Translations under genes and position numbers: made by a program
Notes under the pieces: model-generated
Seen by the model: only the letters and a program-made list of their open reading frames with translations
Databases searched by the model: none
Told to the model about the DNA's origin: nothing
Source: Gemmataceae bacterium
GTDB taxonomy: Bacteria > Planctomycetota > Planctomycetia > Gemmatales > Gemmataceae
DNA length: 64,000 nt
Direction of reading: 5' to 3'
NCBI GenBank assembly: GCA_009692065.1
Contig: SHZY01000006.1
Location: forward strand, 1 to 64,000
Part shown: positions 36,898 through 46,470 of the stretch, piece after piece
Layout: each line of letters begins with the position of its first letter
Numbering within the stretch: the stretch's first letter is position 1

Positions 36898-37800
36898 ATG
36901 TCGGTGCAGTTCCACGTCCTGGCCAGCGGCAGCTCCGGCAATGCTTGCGTTCTCGACGTCGGCGGGTTCGGCGTCTTGCTCGATTTCGGCCTGTCGCCCC
37001 GCCAGCTCGCGCCGCGAATGCAGCGTGCGCGTATCTCCTGGGACCGCATTCACGCCGCGGTCTTAACCCATACGCACACCGATCATTGGCAGAGCTCGAC
37101 GCTCGCGCATCTCGCCAAGCTGCGGCTGCCCGTTTACTGCCATGAGGAGCACCTGGCGTCATTCGATCCCGCCAGTCGGGCAGTCTCGGCTCTGTCGTCC
37201 GCCGGATTGATCCGCCACTATGAGCATGGCAAACGCTGGGCCTTGCATCCTGACTGCGAATGTACGCCGATATCGCTGCCGCACGACGCAGCGAAAACGT
37301 GCGGCTTCCGCTTCGAGGGCCGATCCTGGGCGATCGGCTACGCGGCCGATCTTGGTTCCTGGAAGAGCGAGATCGTCCGCCAGCTGAGTGACGTCGATCT
37401 GCTGGCTCTGGAATTCAATCATGACGTTGCGATGCAAGTGAAGAGTGGCCGACATCCGACGCTGATCCGGCGGGTTCTTGGTGACTCCGGGCATCTGTCG
37501 AACGACCAGGCGGCGGCGCTATTCTCCGAAATCCTGAAACGCTCGGAGCCAAACCGGCTGAAGTATCTCGTTCAGCTGCACCTTAGCCAGGAATGCAACC
37601 GTCCGGAACTGGCACAGGCCGCCGCCAGTCGGGTACTGGAACGCGTCGGCATCGAGATGGCGATTCGCACGGCGGTGCAAGGCAAGGCCGGGCCGACGAT
37701 CCGCCTGGGTCAAGCGGCGACCAAATCCAGGAGACGTGCCGGCAGGGCCGAGCCCGCGTTCTCGCAGCCGCTTCTGCCGTTCGGGCGCGATGGTGAATAG
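36898..37800 (+). CDS. Metallo-beta-lactamase fold hydrolase (YycJ/WalJ-like)
   Basis: 300 residues from the ATG at 36898, preceded by GGGAGGA. It begins VQFHVLASGSSGNACVL, the usual start of YycJ/WalJ-type MBL proteins. The zinc motif THTHTDHW lies near 57-64, and further metal residues follow in LPHDAAKTCGF and DLLALEFNHDV. The family includes exonuclease-like and cell-wall-coordination proteins. The C-terminus (about 270-300) is basic and probably unstructured. The upstream repeat block supplies its promoter region, and an A+T-rich box catatatttatat lies just before the ribosome site. Confidence 0.85.
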   Translation: MSVQFHVLASGSSGNACVLDVGGFGVLLDFGLSPRQLAPRMQRARISWDRIHAAVLTHTHTDHWQSSTLAHLAKLRLPVYCHEEHLASFDPASRAVSALSSAGLIRHYEHGKRWALHPDCECTPISLPHDAAKTCGFRFEGRSWAIGYAADLGSWKSEIVRQLSDVDLLALEFNHDVAMQVKSGRHPTLIRRVLGDSGHLSNDQAAALFSEILKRSEPNRLKYLVQLHLSQECNRPELAQAAASRVLERVGIEMAIRTAVQGKAGPTIRLGQAATKSRRRAGRAEPAFSQPLLPFGRDGE

Positions 37801-37873
37801 GACACGAAGGGAATCGCGATTTCCCTTCGGTTTTCCCACGGGTGTGGTAGAATACCAAAACTGGAGGCAGGCG

Positions 37874-38488
37874 ATGGCGTTACTCATTCGCGATAAATCG
37901 GTTAGCCGAGCGTTGATTAGAAAGCGCAAAAGGCTCGGTCACGACCGTTACGACGAGGTCTGGAATGGAGTTTACGTCATGCCGCCGATGCCGAATGATG
38001 AACATCAACAGATCGTCACACGCTTGACGGCCATCATGCAGGACGTGATCGGCTGGCCTGGACTTGGAGAGGTCCGCCTAGGCGTCAATATCAGTGACCG
38101 TCCGACGAACTGAAAAAAAAACTATCGCGTTCCCGATGTGGCAGTGTTCTTGAAAGAATGTAAAGCCGTCAATCACCACACGCATTGGATTGGCGGCCCC
38201 GACTGGTTGGCGGAGGTACTTAGCCCCGACGATAAGTCGCGCAAGAAGCTCGATTTCTACGCCAAGGTCGGCGTCTGCGAAATCTTGCTCATCGACCGGG
38301 ACCCCTGGGCCATCGAGCTTTATCAACCGCAAGCCGAAGAGATGGTGTTGGTCGGCGAATCCAGCCTCGAACGACCCGATCATCTGCAAAGCGAGGTGCT
38401 TCCCTTGACGTTTTGCGTGGTTGCTGGTGTCGGTCGGCCCGTCGTTGAGGTCCAACACGCCACCGATGCCCGCAAATGGCACGTTTGA
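37874..38488 (+). pseudogene. Uma2-family endonuclease-fold gene with an in-frame TGA
   Basis: The Uma2 (DUF820) frame reads MALLIRDKSVSRAL... up to NISDRPTN, then TGA at 38111-38113 (codon 80). It continues in the same frame without any shift as KKNYRVPDVAVFLKECKAVN, with EVLSPDDKSRKKLDFYAKVGV and EILLIDR. Relatives normally have Trp at this position (N-W-x-x-NYRVPD), so a single TGG to TGA change explains it. All PD-(D/E)xK fold motifs (PDVAVF and EVLSP, K in KLDFY) are intact. It is either a fresh pseudogene or read through. A run of nine A follows the stop. Confidence 0.8.
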
Positions 38489-38661
38489 CGCCGAAATCCT
38501 CCTCCTCGGCCATCGGCATGCCGAGAATCTTTTTCGCGAAACCCACTTTCCCCTTGGCACTCTCGCCGCCGCTTCATAAACTGCATTCAACCAATGTGTT
38601 GTGTGTCGAAAAATGTGTCCAGGCAGAAAAGTAGTAGGCAGCGGAGGTGGTGAGGACCGGT

Positions 38662-38931
38662 ATGGCAGTCACAAAAGATCGCAAAACTGAGTTGATTGAT
38701 ACCTATCGGCGCCAGGCCAACGATACCGGCTCGCCCGAAGTGCAAGTCGCATTGCTCACCGAGCGCATCACGCAATTGACCGAGCATTTGCGCACGCACA
38801 AGAAGGATCACGCGAGCCGGCGGGGCCTCCTGATGATGGTCAGCAAGCGATCCGGACTTCTCAATTACTTGCGCGATATCGATCGCAGCCGTTATCTCAC
38901 CGTCATCAACAAGCTGGGCTTGCGCAAATAG
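38662..38931 (+). CDS. rpsO: 30S ribosomal protein S15
   Basis: 89 residues from the ATG at 38662; the in-frame ATG at 38647 would add five unusual residues. It is the 16S rRNA-binding S15, recognised by [17 protein letters not shown] and [29 protein letters not shown] ribosome site precedes it. It lies about 97 nt before pnp, the conserved rpsO-pnp order of bacteria. Confidence 0.97.
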   Translation: MAVTKDRKTELIDTYRRQANDTGSPEVQVALLTERITQLTEHLRTHKKDHASRRGLLMMVSKRSGLLNYLRDIDRSRYLTVINKLGLRK

Positions 38932-39028
38932 GCTCACCGCTTAGCCGCACGCCTTTGGCGCGCGGGCTGGCCCCCCTCGCATCCATCTCCGCGCCGACTT
39001 TTCTGCCGCCAGCAATGAGGTACGTTCC

Positions 39029-41188
39029 GTGCAGTTCTGTCGTGTAGAAATCCAGCTAGGCGGCCAAACACTGTTTCTTGAGACCGGCAAAATCGCCAAA
39101 CAAGCCCACGGCTCCGTCGTGGTCGGCCTCGGCGAAACGGTCACTCTCACCGCGGCCTGCGAAGGCCCTCCAATCCCGGGGCGAGACTTCTTCCCGCTCA
39201 TGGTCGATTATCGTGAAAAGACCTACGCCGCCGGTAAATTCCCCGGCGGGTTCATCAAACGCGAAGGTCGGCCGACCACCAAGGAGACGCTGACTTCCCG
39301 GCTCATCGATCGCCCGATTCGGCCCCTCTTTCCGCCGACCTATATCAACGAAGTTCAGGTGCTGACGTCGGCCCTGTCGTTCGATCGCGAAAACGATCCA
39401 GACATCCTGTGCATGATCGGCGCCTCTGCCGCCTTGCACGTTTCGCACATCCCGTTTTTGAAGGTCACGGGATCGATCCGCGTTGGCCGAATCCGCAATG
39501 AATTCGTCGCCATGCCGACCGTCACCCAGATGGAAGACAGCGATCTCGACCTGATCGTCGCCGGCACGACCGATGCCATCACGATGATCGAAGGCTTCTC
39601 TCGCGAGATGTCCGAAGCCGACATGGTCCAGGCTATTCTCTTTGCCCACGACCAGATTCGCCGCATCATCGGCGCGATTGCCGAACTGCGCGTCAAGGCC
39701 GGGCTCTCCGAGAAAGTATTTCCGCCGCCGGCGCCCGTGAATCCTGCCAAAGAATTCCTGAAGCAGAAATACGGCGCTGAGTTCCGCGAACTCAAGCAGA
39801 CCAAGGGCAAACTCAACCGCAAAGAGGCCATCGCCGGCCTGCGCGACCGCGTCTTCACCGAACTCGTCCCCGAGGAAGGCGAAGGTAAATTCACGCCCGA
39901 ACAGGTCGCCAAGGCGTTTGAATGGCTCGAAGAGAGCGTCGTCCGCGGACTGATTCTCGAAGGCAAGCGCATCGACGGCCGCACGCCGAAGGATATCCGC
40001 GCCCTTTCCTGCGAAGTCGGCGTCATCCCCCGCGTCCACGGGTCCGCCATCTTCACCCGCGGCGAAACCCAGGCGCTGTGCACGATCGTCTTGGGTACCT
40101 CCGAAAATGAACAGCGCGTGGACGGGCTGAACGAAGAGTACTCGAAGAAATTCATGCTCGACTACAACTTCCCGCCGTTCAGCGTCGGCGAGTGCAAGCC
40201 GATCCGCGGCCCCGGCCGACGTGAAATCGGCCACGGTGCTCTCGCCGAGCGCAGCCTCAAGCCGGTCATCCCCGGCCCGGATAAATTCCCGTACACCATC
40301 CGCCTCGTCTCCGACATCCTCGAATCCAATGGCTCCTCCAGCATGGCGAGCGTGTGCGGCGGCACCTTGGCGTTGATGGACGCCGGCGTGCCGATCTCGG
40401 ACCCCGTCGCCGGCATCTCGATCGGCCTCGTCAAAGAACCGAGCGGCTGGACCCTCCTCACCGACATCATGGGCGACGAAGATCACTTCGGCGACATGGA
40501 CTTCAAAGTTGCCGGCACCGTGCGCGGCATCACCGGCATTCAGCTCGACCTCAAGATCGACGGCATCTCGGACGAAATCATCCGCGCCACCCTCGATCAG
40601 GCCCGTGACGCACGCCGCGAAATCCTCAAGGCAATCGTCACCTGTTTGCGCTTCCCGCGTGCCGAGACCAGCCGTTACGCTCCGCGCATGCTGAGTGTGA
40701 AGATTCATCCGGAAAAGATCGGCCTCTTGATCGGCCCCGGCGGCAAGACGATCCGCGCCATCCAGGAAGCGACCGGCGCCAAGCTCGATATCCAGGAAGA
40801 CGGCACCGTCGAGATCGCCCACGCAACGGCCGAAGGCGCCGAGGCGGCCAAGGCTCGCGTCGAATCGCTGTGCGAGGAAGTTCGCGTCGGCAAGATCTAC
40901 GAAGGCCGAGTCGCCTCCGTCAAGGATTTCGGCGCCTTCATCGAGATCCTGCCCGGCCGCGACGGACTTTGCCACATCAGCGAGCTGGATGACAAGTACG
41001 TCGAGCGCGTGGACGCCGTCTGCAAGATCGGCGACATCATGAAGGTCAAGGTCATCGCCATCGACGACCAGGACCGCGTCAAGCTGTCCCGCAAGGCCGT
41101 GCTTCGCGAAGAGCGCGGCGGACAGCCGCCGCCGCCGCAGGGCGACAAGCCGCCCCAGGGCGATCGCCCCCCGCCCCGCGATCGATAG
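39029..41188 (+). CDS. pnp: Polyribonucleotide nucleotidyltransferase (PNPase)
   Basis: 719 residues, GTG start. PNPase phosphorolyses RNA 3' to 5' and is a component of the degradosome. Two RNase PH domains cover about 5-230 (TYAAGKFPGGFIKREGRP) and 320-550 (PRVHGSAIFTRGETQAL, DAGVPISDPVAGISIGLV). A KH domain (IGPGGKTIRAIQEATGA) lies near 570-600 and an S1 domain (GRVASVKDFGAFIEILPGRD) near 625-690. The C-terminal 25 residues are rich in Pro, Gln and Arg (QPPPPQGDKPPQGD) and unstructured. It may be read through from rpsO. A family A palindrome lies 8 nt after the stop. Confidence 0.97.
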   Translation: MQFCRVEIQLGGQTLFLETGKIAKQAHGSVVVGLGETVTLTAACEGPPIPGRDFFPLMVDYREKTYAAGKFPGGFIKREGRPTTKETLTSRLIDRPIRPLFPPTYINEVQVLTSALSFDRENDPDILCMIGASAALHVSHIPFLKVTGSIRVGRIRNEFVAMPTVTQMEDSDLDLIVAGTTDAITMIEGFSREMSEADMVQAILFAHDQIRRIIGAIAELRVKAGLSEKVFPPPAPVNPAKEFLKQKYGAEFRELKQTKGKLNRKEAIAGLRDRVFTELVPEEGEGKFTPEQVAKAFEWLEESVVRGLILEGKRIDGRTPKDIRALSCEVGVIPRVHGSAIFTRGETQALCTIVLGTSENEQRVDGLNEEYSKKFMLDYNFPPFSVGECKPIRGPGRREIGHGALAERSLKPVIPGPDKFPYTIRLVSDILESNGSSSMASVCGGTLALMDAGVPISDPVAGISIGLVKEPSGWTLLTDIMGDEDHFGDMDFKVAGTVRGITGIQLDLKIDGISDEIIRATLDQARDARREILKAIVTCLRFPRAETSRYAPRMLSVKIHPEKIGLLIGPGGKTIRAIQEATGAKLDIQEDGTVEIAHATAEGAEAAKARVESLCEEVRVGKIYEGRVASVKDFGAFIEILPGRDGLCHISELDDKYVERVDAVCKIGDIMKVKVIAIDDQDRVKLSRKAVLREERGGQPPPPQGDKPPQGDRPPPRDR

Positions 41189-41195
41189 GCAGTTT

Positions 41196-41228
41196 GTTTA
41201 GCCGCTCGCCAATGGCGAGTGGCTAAAC
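41196..41228. repeat. Palindromic repeat, family A, copy 6
   Basis: Short copy with arms gtttagccgctcgcca and tggcgagtggctaaac directly abutting. It lies 8 nt after the pnp stop. Confidence 0.88.
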
Positions 41229-41248
41229 GTGTTTGTCGGAATAACGCC

Positions 41249-41977
41249 ATGTCTGCAACACCTCCGCAGGCCGCTGACGATTACGCCGCCCTGGCCGAAC
41301 TGGCGGGCGGCTTCATCCACGAAATCAAGAACCACCTCAATACGCTCAACCTCAACCTCCAGCTCCTGGGTGAGGATTTCGCCAATCCCGAAAACCAGCG
41401 TGAGCGGCGCGCCTTGACCCGCGTGCAGAAACTCCAGGGCGAATGCCAGCGGCTCGTCGATCTCTCCAACGACTTCCTGCGTTTTGCCCGTATCAAGGAC
41501 GTGTCGCTCGAACCCGCCGACCTCGGCAAGCTGGTCGAAGAGATGCTCGATTTCTTCACGCCAACCGCGCGGGCCGCCAATATCGACATCAAAACCTACC
41601 TCCCCGCCGACCTGCCGACGCTTCAACTCAACAAGGAGATGATGCGGCAAGCGCTCTTGAACCTGATGCTGAATGCCGTGCAAGCAATGCCTGCCGGCGG
41701 CGAGTTGACGGTGCAGGCGTCGATCGAAAATAACCACGTCGCGTTGAGCCTGATCGACACCGGCACCGGCATTGTGCCGGAGGTATTGCCGAAGATCTTT
41801 CGGCCGTTCTTCTCGACCAAGTCGAACGCCGGCGGCTCGGGCCTGGGTTTGCCGATAACCAAGAAGATCATCGAATCCCACCACGGCACGATCGACGTGC
41901 AGAGCGAACTTGGCAAGGGGACCAAGTTCACGATCCGGCTGCCGGTACCCTTGGCCGCGGCAGTCCCGGCGAGCTAA
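41249..41977 (+). CDS. Soluble histidine kinase (NtrB-like)
   Basis: 242 residues from the ATG at 41249. The H box reads AGGFIHEIKNHLNTLNLNLQ near residue 25, then N box LLNLMLNAVQAMP, G1 DTGTGI, F box FRPFFSTK and G2 GSGLGLP. No sensor, membrane or receiver domain is seen, like the kinase at 22587, and no regulator is adjacent. The two kinases are about the same size but differ in sequence around the H box. Confidence 0.88.
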   Translation: MSATPPQAADDYAALAELAGGFIHEIKNHLNTLNLNLQLLGEDFANPENQRERRALTRVQKLQGECQRLVDLSNDFLRFARIKDVSLEPADLGKLVEEMLDFFTPTARAANIDIKTYLPADLPTLQLNKEMMRQALLNLMLNAVQAMPAGGELTVQASIENNHVALSLIDTGTGIVPEVLPKIFRPFFSTKSNAGGSGLGLPITKKIIESHHGTIDVQSELGKGTKFTIRLPVPLAAAVPAS

Positions 41978-41990
41978 GGGCGCCTCAAGA

Positions 41991-42126
41991 AATGAACCAC
42001 GGATAACACCGATAACACGGATAGCAAGAGAAGGAATGTTGGGCGTGTGACGATGTGCCAGAGAGAAGTGTCACTTGATTTTCTTATCCGTGCCATCCGT
42101 GCCATCCGTGTTATCCGTGGTTCATT
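41991..42126. repeat. Palindromic repeat, family E (GGATAACAC 9-nt units)
   Basis: The arms aatgaaccacggataacacc and ggttatccgtggttcatt-type sequence are complementary with a loop of about 55 nt. It lies 14 nt after the kinase stop. Confidence 0.87.
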
Positions 42127-42168
42127 GTATTGGACGCTCCAAATAGGAAATTCGAGGACACGATTGCC

Positions 42169-43020
42169 ATGAACCCGCTCGCCAACCTGCACGGCAAGAT
42201 CCTGCCGCTCGATGAAGTCACCATCTCGCCGCTGGATCGCGGCTTCCTCTTCGGCGACGCCGTCTACGAGGTGCTGCGCATTTATTCCGGCAAGCCCTGG
42301 CTCGAACAGGAGCATTTCGACCGCTTCGAGCGAAGCATTGCCGAGATCCACATCAAGGGGCCGGACATGGCGGTGCTGCGCAAGCGGATGGTCGAAACCA
42401 TCCAGGCCGGCGGATTCACGGAGGCGATTTGTTATCTGCAAGTCACGCGCGGGGCGGCGGCGCGCAAGCATGCGTTTCCGAAGGATGTCGTCCCGCTCGA
42501 ATTGCTCTGGGTGCAGGAGTATCCCGACAGCTATCGGCCGCTGTGCGAGACCGGCTGCGGCGTCATCACGTTCCCCGACCTGCGCTGGCACCGGGCCGAC
42601 ATCAAATCGACCAACCTCCTGGGCAACGTGCTTGCCAACCAGGCGTCCGCGGAGGCCGGCTGTGCCGAGGCGATTCTCTACTTGCCCGACGGCACCCTCA
42701 CCGAGGCGTCGCATTCGAGCTTCTTCGCCGTCAAGAACAAGGCGCTCCACACGACCCCGCTGAAGGCAAACGTGTTGCCGAGCATCACCCGCGCCTACAC
42801 GCTGAAGCTGGCGAAGCAAGCCGGCATCGAAGTGGTGGAACGCAATCTGATGCGCAACGAGCTTGACACGGCCGACGAGCTATTCCTGGTCGGCACGACC
42901 TGCGAAGTGTTGCCGATCGTCAAGGTGGACGGCAAGCCGGTGCAGAACGGCCAACCCGGCCCTGTGACGCGCCGTTTGCAGGCGGTCTACACCGAGAACG
43001 TGCGGGCGTTTCTGGCGTGA
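42169..43020 (+). CDS. Class IV aminotransferase (D-amino-acid/branched-chain type)
   Basis: 283 residues from the ATG at 42169, preceded by GAGG. PLP-dependent fold type IV: the lysine is K146 in DIKSTNLLGN and the glutamate in LTEASHSS is E179. The pattern FLFGDAVYEVLRIYSGKPW near 26-44 matches D-alanine aminotransferases (Dat), although branched-chain and aminodeoxychorismate lyase members share these motifs. Possible roles are D-alanine/D-glutamate supply or branched-chain amino acid synthesis. Confidence 0.87.
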   Translation: MNPLANLHGKILPLDEVTISPLDRGFLFGDAVYEVLRIYSGKPWLEQEHFDRFERSIAEIHIKGPDMAVLRKRMVETIQAGGFTEAICYLQVTRGAAARKHAFPKDVVPLELLWVQEYPDSYRPLCETGCGVITFPDLRWHRADIKSTNLLGNVLANQASAEAGCAEAILYLPDGTLTEASHSSFFAVKNKALHTTPLKANVLPSITRAYTLKLAKQAGIEVVERNLMRNELDTADELFLVGTTCEVLPIVKVDGKPVQNGQPGPVTRRLQAVYTENVRAFLA

Positions 43021-43115
43021 TGTTCGTGGTCTCGTTTCATGCGTTCACGACACCTGTACCCCAATGGGACGAATGAAACGAATGCAATGAAATGCGGCAG
43101 CCCTAGAATGCGATT

Positions 43116-43475
43116 GTGTCTCATGCATCCCGCCACACCCCCAGGCAACAGAGATGCATGAGATTCATGAGACGCAATGGCAAGAAACTCGCCCGAATTG
43201 GCTGCCACTTCCAGCGGCAGCGCTCGCCCAAATCGCATTTTTACTGGCGGATCTACACAGATCCGATGCACGCGCGAAGTTGTTTGGCCGAGTTTCGCGG
43301 CCGTTACAATTGTTTTCGTCTGCACTGGGCGTTGCGGCCGGAGGAGTGAGGCGATCCGCTGGTGCCCGAGGCGTTCTATGGCCAGGGCCAGGGCCGCGTG
43401 ACGCAGTTGCCGCGTTGGCAAGGGTGGGCGAAAGCAGCGAAGGAGAAATTGGACAAGATGATGGGAGCAGCCTGA
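43116..43475 (+). pseudogene. Transposase/integrase-core remnant with an in-frame stop
   Basis: One frame runs 120 codons with a single TGA at 43347-43349. Around it the sequence reads EFRGRYNCFRLHWALRPEE (stop) GDPLVPEAFYGQGQ ... PRWQGWAKAAKEKLDKMMG. This resembles the end of integrase-core transposases (YN-x-x-RPHWAL, GGDPL-P). The N-terminal catalytic part is not recognisable, so it is a decayed fragment. The surrounding 43021-43962 region contains no complete gene. Confidence 0.5.
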
Positions 43476-43962
43476 GGCGCGGAGCGAAGCGACATCGTGT
43501 CAAGATTTCGCCGCATCCGTGCTAGCTTCGGCGGGTCGGACCGACGCGCGCGGTTTGGTGATGACGCAGTTGCCGAAACAGCAGCAAGCCGAGCATCCGA
43601 CACCCGACCGCGGGCGCACCCTAGCGTACCGGTCCGTGATCGCGGCAAGTCATTTCAGGAAGAAGCAGAGCCGGAAACTGTGCCTGACGATCTGTGCGCC
43701 CTGGCTGCCGGCAGGCAAGGCAGCAGGAACCCATGAAAACGATTGCCCCTTGGGACCGCTAGTCCAACGTGCAAGGCGTGCTATCGTGTTTAGCAACCCC
43801 TTGAGCCTGCGACGTCCAGAGCGATCGGCCAAGATTTCATAACTGCATATGAAATCATTCGTTACGTCTTTCATCGAAGAGCGGGCAGGCAGCGGCATCC
43901 AATTTGCTGCGTCCTCACGCTAGCTTGGTGGGCGTTAGCAGAACGTTGGAGAAATTGCAAAC
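43476..43962. other. Intergenic region without a recognised gene
   Basis: About 490 bp between the transposase remnant and the nitrate transporter gene. Short open frames are present but none shows a recognisable domain. It probably contains the promoter of the nitrate module. Confidence 0.4.
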
Positions 43963-45228
43963 ATGAGCCTTCGCGAGTTCCGCAAGGTCGGGCATTGGCC
44001 TACCTTGCTCTGCGCGTTGTTATACTTCGCCATCAGTTCCATGATATGGGTGCTGGTTGGGGCGTTGGCCAATAACATCGTGGTGGACTTCCCGCTATCG
44101 TCGTTTGAGAAGGGGATTTTGGTTGGGATGCCAATTCTTTGCGGTGCCGTATTTCGCCTCGCGTTCGGATGGATGGCGGATCGTATTGGGGCCCGCCGCA
44201 CGGCCATCATCGGGATGGTTTTTACGATTGTGCCACTTTTGGCGGGGTGGTTGTGGGCCGACAGTTTTGGCGAGCTTCTCGTGGTAGGCCTACTGTTGGG
44301 TGTGGCCGGGGCGAGCTTTGCAGTCGCGCTGCCCCACGCCAGCCGTTGGTACAAGCCGCAGCAACAGGGGTTCGCCTTGGGGATCGTCGGCGCGGGCAAC
44401 TTTGGCACATCTCTCGCCGCTCTAATCGGGCCATGGCTGGCGGGGCAATTCCACTGGCACGCGGTCTTTGGTCTGGCGCTGATTCCGCTGGGTATCGTCC
44501 TGGGCTTTTTTGTCCTTTTCGCCAAGGATAGCCCCAACCAGCCACCTCCGAAACCGCTGACGGATTACGTGGCGGTTCTGGGCCTGCGTGACACCTGGAA
44601 TTTGTGCCTGTTCTACGCGGTCACCTTCGGAGGCTTCGTCGGGTTTGCCAGCTTCCTCAGTATTTTCTTTCACGATCACTACAGCTTGGGTTCTGTGCAG
44701 GCTGGTGCTTTGGTTGCCCTTTGTGTCGGTGCCGGATCCTTGCTGCGCCCCTTGGGTGGCTACCTGGCGGACCGCGTCGGCGGCATTTCTCTGCTCACGA
44801 TCATTTATGTTGCGGCAGGCATTATCCTGCTTGACCTAGTGACCGCGCCGCCATTGATCTGGGGCGTGATTCTCTTCGTGACTCTCATGGGCTTGCTCGG
44901 CCTCGGCAACGGAGCCGTCTTCCAACTGGTGCCGCAACGCTTCCCTAAGGAAATCGGCGTGGTAACGGGCATCGTCGGCGCGGTTGGCGGCGTCGGCGGC
45001 TTTGTCTTGCCAACCTTGTTCGGCGGCGTACATCAACTGACGGGGAGCTACGCCTTTGGGTTCTTCTTCATCGCCTTGATGGCGTTTGGTTGTGTGGCCA
45101 TGCTCTTCCATATCAGCAACGCGTGGGCCGGGAGCTTCATTACCAAGGAAGGGCTGGCGGCCGCGGCGGTGCATTCTGCGCCCGCCCCTCAGCTCGAGCC
45201 TGAAATGGCCGGCGCTAGAGCGAGCTAA
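43963..45228 (+). CDS. narK: Nitrate/nitrite transporter of the NarK/NasA (MFS) family
   Basis: 421 residues with 12 hydrophobic segments. Nitrate-signature-like glycine-rich motifs are visible: GAGNFGTSLAALIG near 145-158 and GAVGGVGGFVLP near 343-354, and LVPQRFPKEIGVVTG matches the NarK family. It would import nitrate (or export nitrite) for the reductase two genes downstream. The start ATG at 43963 lies about 10 nt after GGAG. It is separated from the following gene by a family A palindrome but reads in the same direction. Confidence 0.9.
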   Translation: MSLREFRKVGHWPTLLCALLYFAISSMIWVLVGALANNIVVDFPLSSFEKGILVGMPILCGAVFRLAFGWMADRIGARRTAIIGMVFTIVPLLAGWLWADSFGELLVVGLLLGVAGASFAVALPHASRWYKPQQQGFALGIVGAGNFGTSLAALIGPWLAGQFHWHAVFGLALIPLGIVLGFFVLFAKDSPNQPPPKPLTDYVAVLGLRDTWNLCLFYAVTFGGFVGFASFLSIFFHDHYSLGSVQAGALVALCVGAGSLLRPLGGYLADRVGGISLLTIIYVAAGIILLDLVTAPPLIWGVILFVTLMGLLGLGNGAVFQLVPQRFPKEIGVVTGIVGAVGGVGGFVLPTLFGGVHQLTGSYAFGFFFIALMAFGCVAMLFHISNAWAGSFITKEGLAAAAVHSAPAPQLEPEMAGARAS

Positions 45229-45235
45229 CATCCAT

Positions 45236-45295
45236 TTGCCGCTTGCGGCTTAGCGTTCGCAAGGCGCCACGTGAGCGCTAAGCCGCAAGCGGCAA
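45236..45295. repeat. Palindromic repeat, family A, copy 7
   Basis: The arms ttgccgcttgcggcttagcg and cgctaagccgcaagcggcaa enclose a 20-nt loop. It lies 8 nt after the transporter stop and 20 nt before the next start. Confidence 0.92.
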
Positions 45296-45314
45296 GGGTG
45301 AACTGAAGAGAATC

Positions 45315-46385
45315 ATGAGCAAGGAGAAACTCAAGGCCAACATCTGGGCGTTCGTCGTCACCGCGATCCTCGCCCGACTCATCACCTTGGGTTCCGGTAA
45401 TCTGGATCGCTTTGATGCCGCGCTGGTGGGATACACGTTCGCCACCTTGTTCGCCGCCTTCGGCATCACCCGTCGTTATGCTCTCTGGCTCCAGCGTCCC
45501 CCTACGGCCATGTATTGGACACGGGGCTGGAAGGTCTTTTTCCTGCTGCTGCATCCCCGTCATATCGTGAGCAATCTGTTCCGATTCTTCCAGCGTTTGT
45601 TCGTTCACTATGCTTTCAACGATTTCATTTGGCGGCGCGGCCGGATGCGCTGGCTGGCGCACTGGTACATCATGTGGGGGTGCGTCATTGCAGGGGGGAT
45701 CACCTTCCCTTTGGTCTTCGGCTGGGTCCATTTCGCCAGCGAACCGGACAACCTGGAGTGGTATCGGGTTCGCCTGTTTGGTTACCCGACGGTGGCATTC
45801 CCCATTCGTTCGCTGGTTGGCTTTCTTACCTTTCATGGCCTCGTGTGGTCGTCCATCTTGGTCATCATCGGCGTCTTGCTGGCGCTGCGGCGACGGCTGC
45901 ACGATCACGGGGCGGCGGCCCTGCAGGAGTTCGGCGAGGACATTCTGCCGCTGTTTCTCCTCTTCGCCATCAGCGTCACGGGCCTGATGCTCACGGCCAG
46001 TTACACTTGGATGAAAGGTTACGGCTACGATTTTCTGGCCATTCTGCATGCCCTGACGGTCATCTTCACGCTGCTATGGCTTCCGTTCGGCAAATTCTTC
46101 CACATTTTTCAGCGCTCCGCCACGGTCGGCGTCGCGTTCTATCAAGACGTGGGCAAACAGGGCGAGCAGGCAAAGTGTCGACGCTGCGGCGAAGAATTTG
46201 CCTCACGCATGCATGTGGAGGATTTGATCACGGTGGAGCAGCAACTCGGATACCACTACGAGATGCCTGATTCGCCGGTAGAACACTATCAATGGATCTG
46301 TCCCCGCTGCCGGCGTGTCTTGCTCGGGCTGGCGCAGGGGCAACTGTGGTCAGGAGTCAGGGATCAGGAGTCAGGAATCAGTTAA
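45315..46385 (+). CDS. Cytochrome-b-like membrane protein of the nitrate module
   Basis: 356 residues. Five or six hydrophobic segments (about 10-28, 35-50, 110-135, 170-195, 215-232, 245-265), with histidines in helices ([28 protein letters not shown]) that could bind b-type heme, resemble NarI/HdrE-like quinol-oxidising subunits. A C-terminal region has two CxxC pairs ([18 protein letters not shown]), probably zinc or iron binding. It likely passes quinol electrons to the iron-sulfur proteins encoded downstream; this is inference. The last 12 residues ([12 protein letters not shown]) are encoded by a heptamer repeat array. Confidence 0.75.
   Translation: MSKEKLKANIWAFVVTAILARLITLGSGNLDRFDAALVGYTFATLFAAFGITRRYALWLQRPPTAMYWTRGWKVFFLLLHPRHIVSNLFRFFQRLFVHYAFNDFIWRRGRMRWLAHWYIMWGCVIAGGITFPLVFGWVHFASEPDNLEWYRVRLFGYPTVAFPIRSLVGFLTFHGLVWSSILVIIGVLLALRRRLHDHGAAALQEFGEDILPLFLLFAISVTGLMLTASYTWMKGYGYDFLAILHALTVIFTLLWLPFGKFFHIFQRSATVGVAFYQDVGKQGEQAKCRRCGEEFASRMHVEDLITVEQQLGYHYEMPDSPVEHYQWICPRCRRVLLGLAQGQLWSGVRDQESGIS
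46348..46382. repeat. Heptamer tandem array at the end of a coding gene
   Basis: Five 7-nt units (ggtcagg, agtcagg, gatcagg, agtcagg, aatcag) end directly before the TAA stop of the cytochrome-b-like gene. They are translated. Confidence 0.85.
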
Positions 46386-46402
46386 GCGAACTTCCCGATT
46401 TT

Positions 46403-46458
46403 GCCGCTTGCGGCTTAGCGTTCGCGTGGTGCCTTGCGAACGCTAAGCCGCAAGCGGC
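46403..46458. repeat. Palindromic repeat, family A, copy 8
   Basis: The arms gccgcttgcggcttagcgtt-cgc and its exact complement enclose a 10-nt loop. It lies 18 nt after the preceding stop and 13 nt before the reductase start. Confidence 0.93.
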
Positions 46459-46470
46459 CGAGAGAACAGC

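Noticed and set aside
38111-38113. TGA as selenocysteine or reassigned Trp codon
   Set aside because: Other genes use TGA as a normal stop (for example the ATGA overlaps), and no SECIS-like hairpin is apparent.
43519-43842. Open frame of 107 codons upstream of the nitrate transporter
   Set aside because: There is no recognisable motif and the composition is irregular; probably non-coding.
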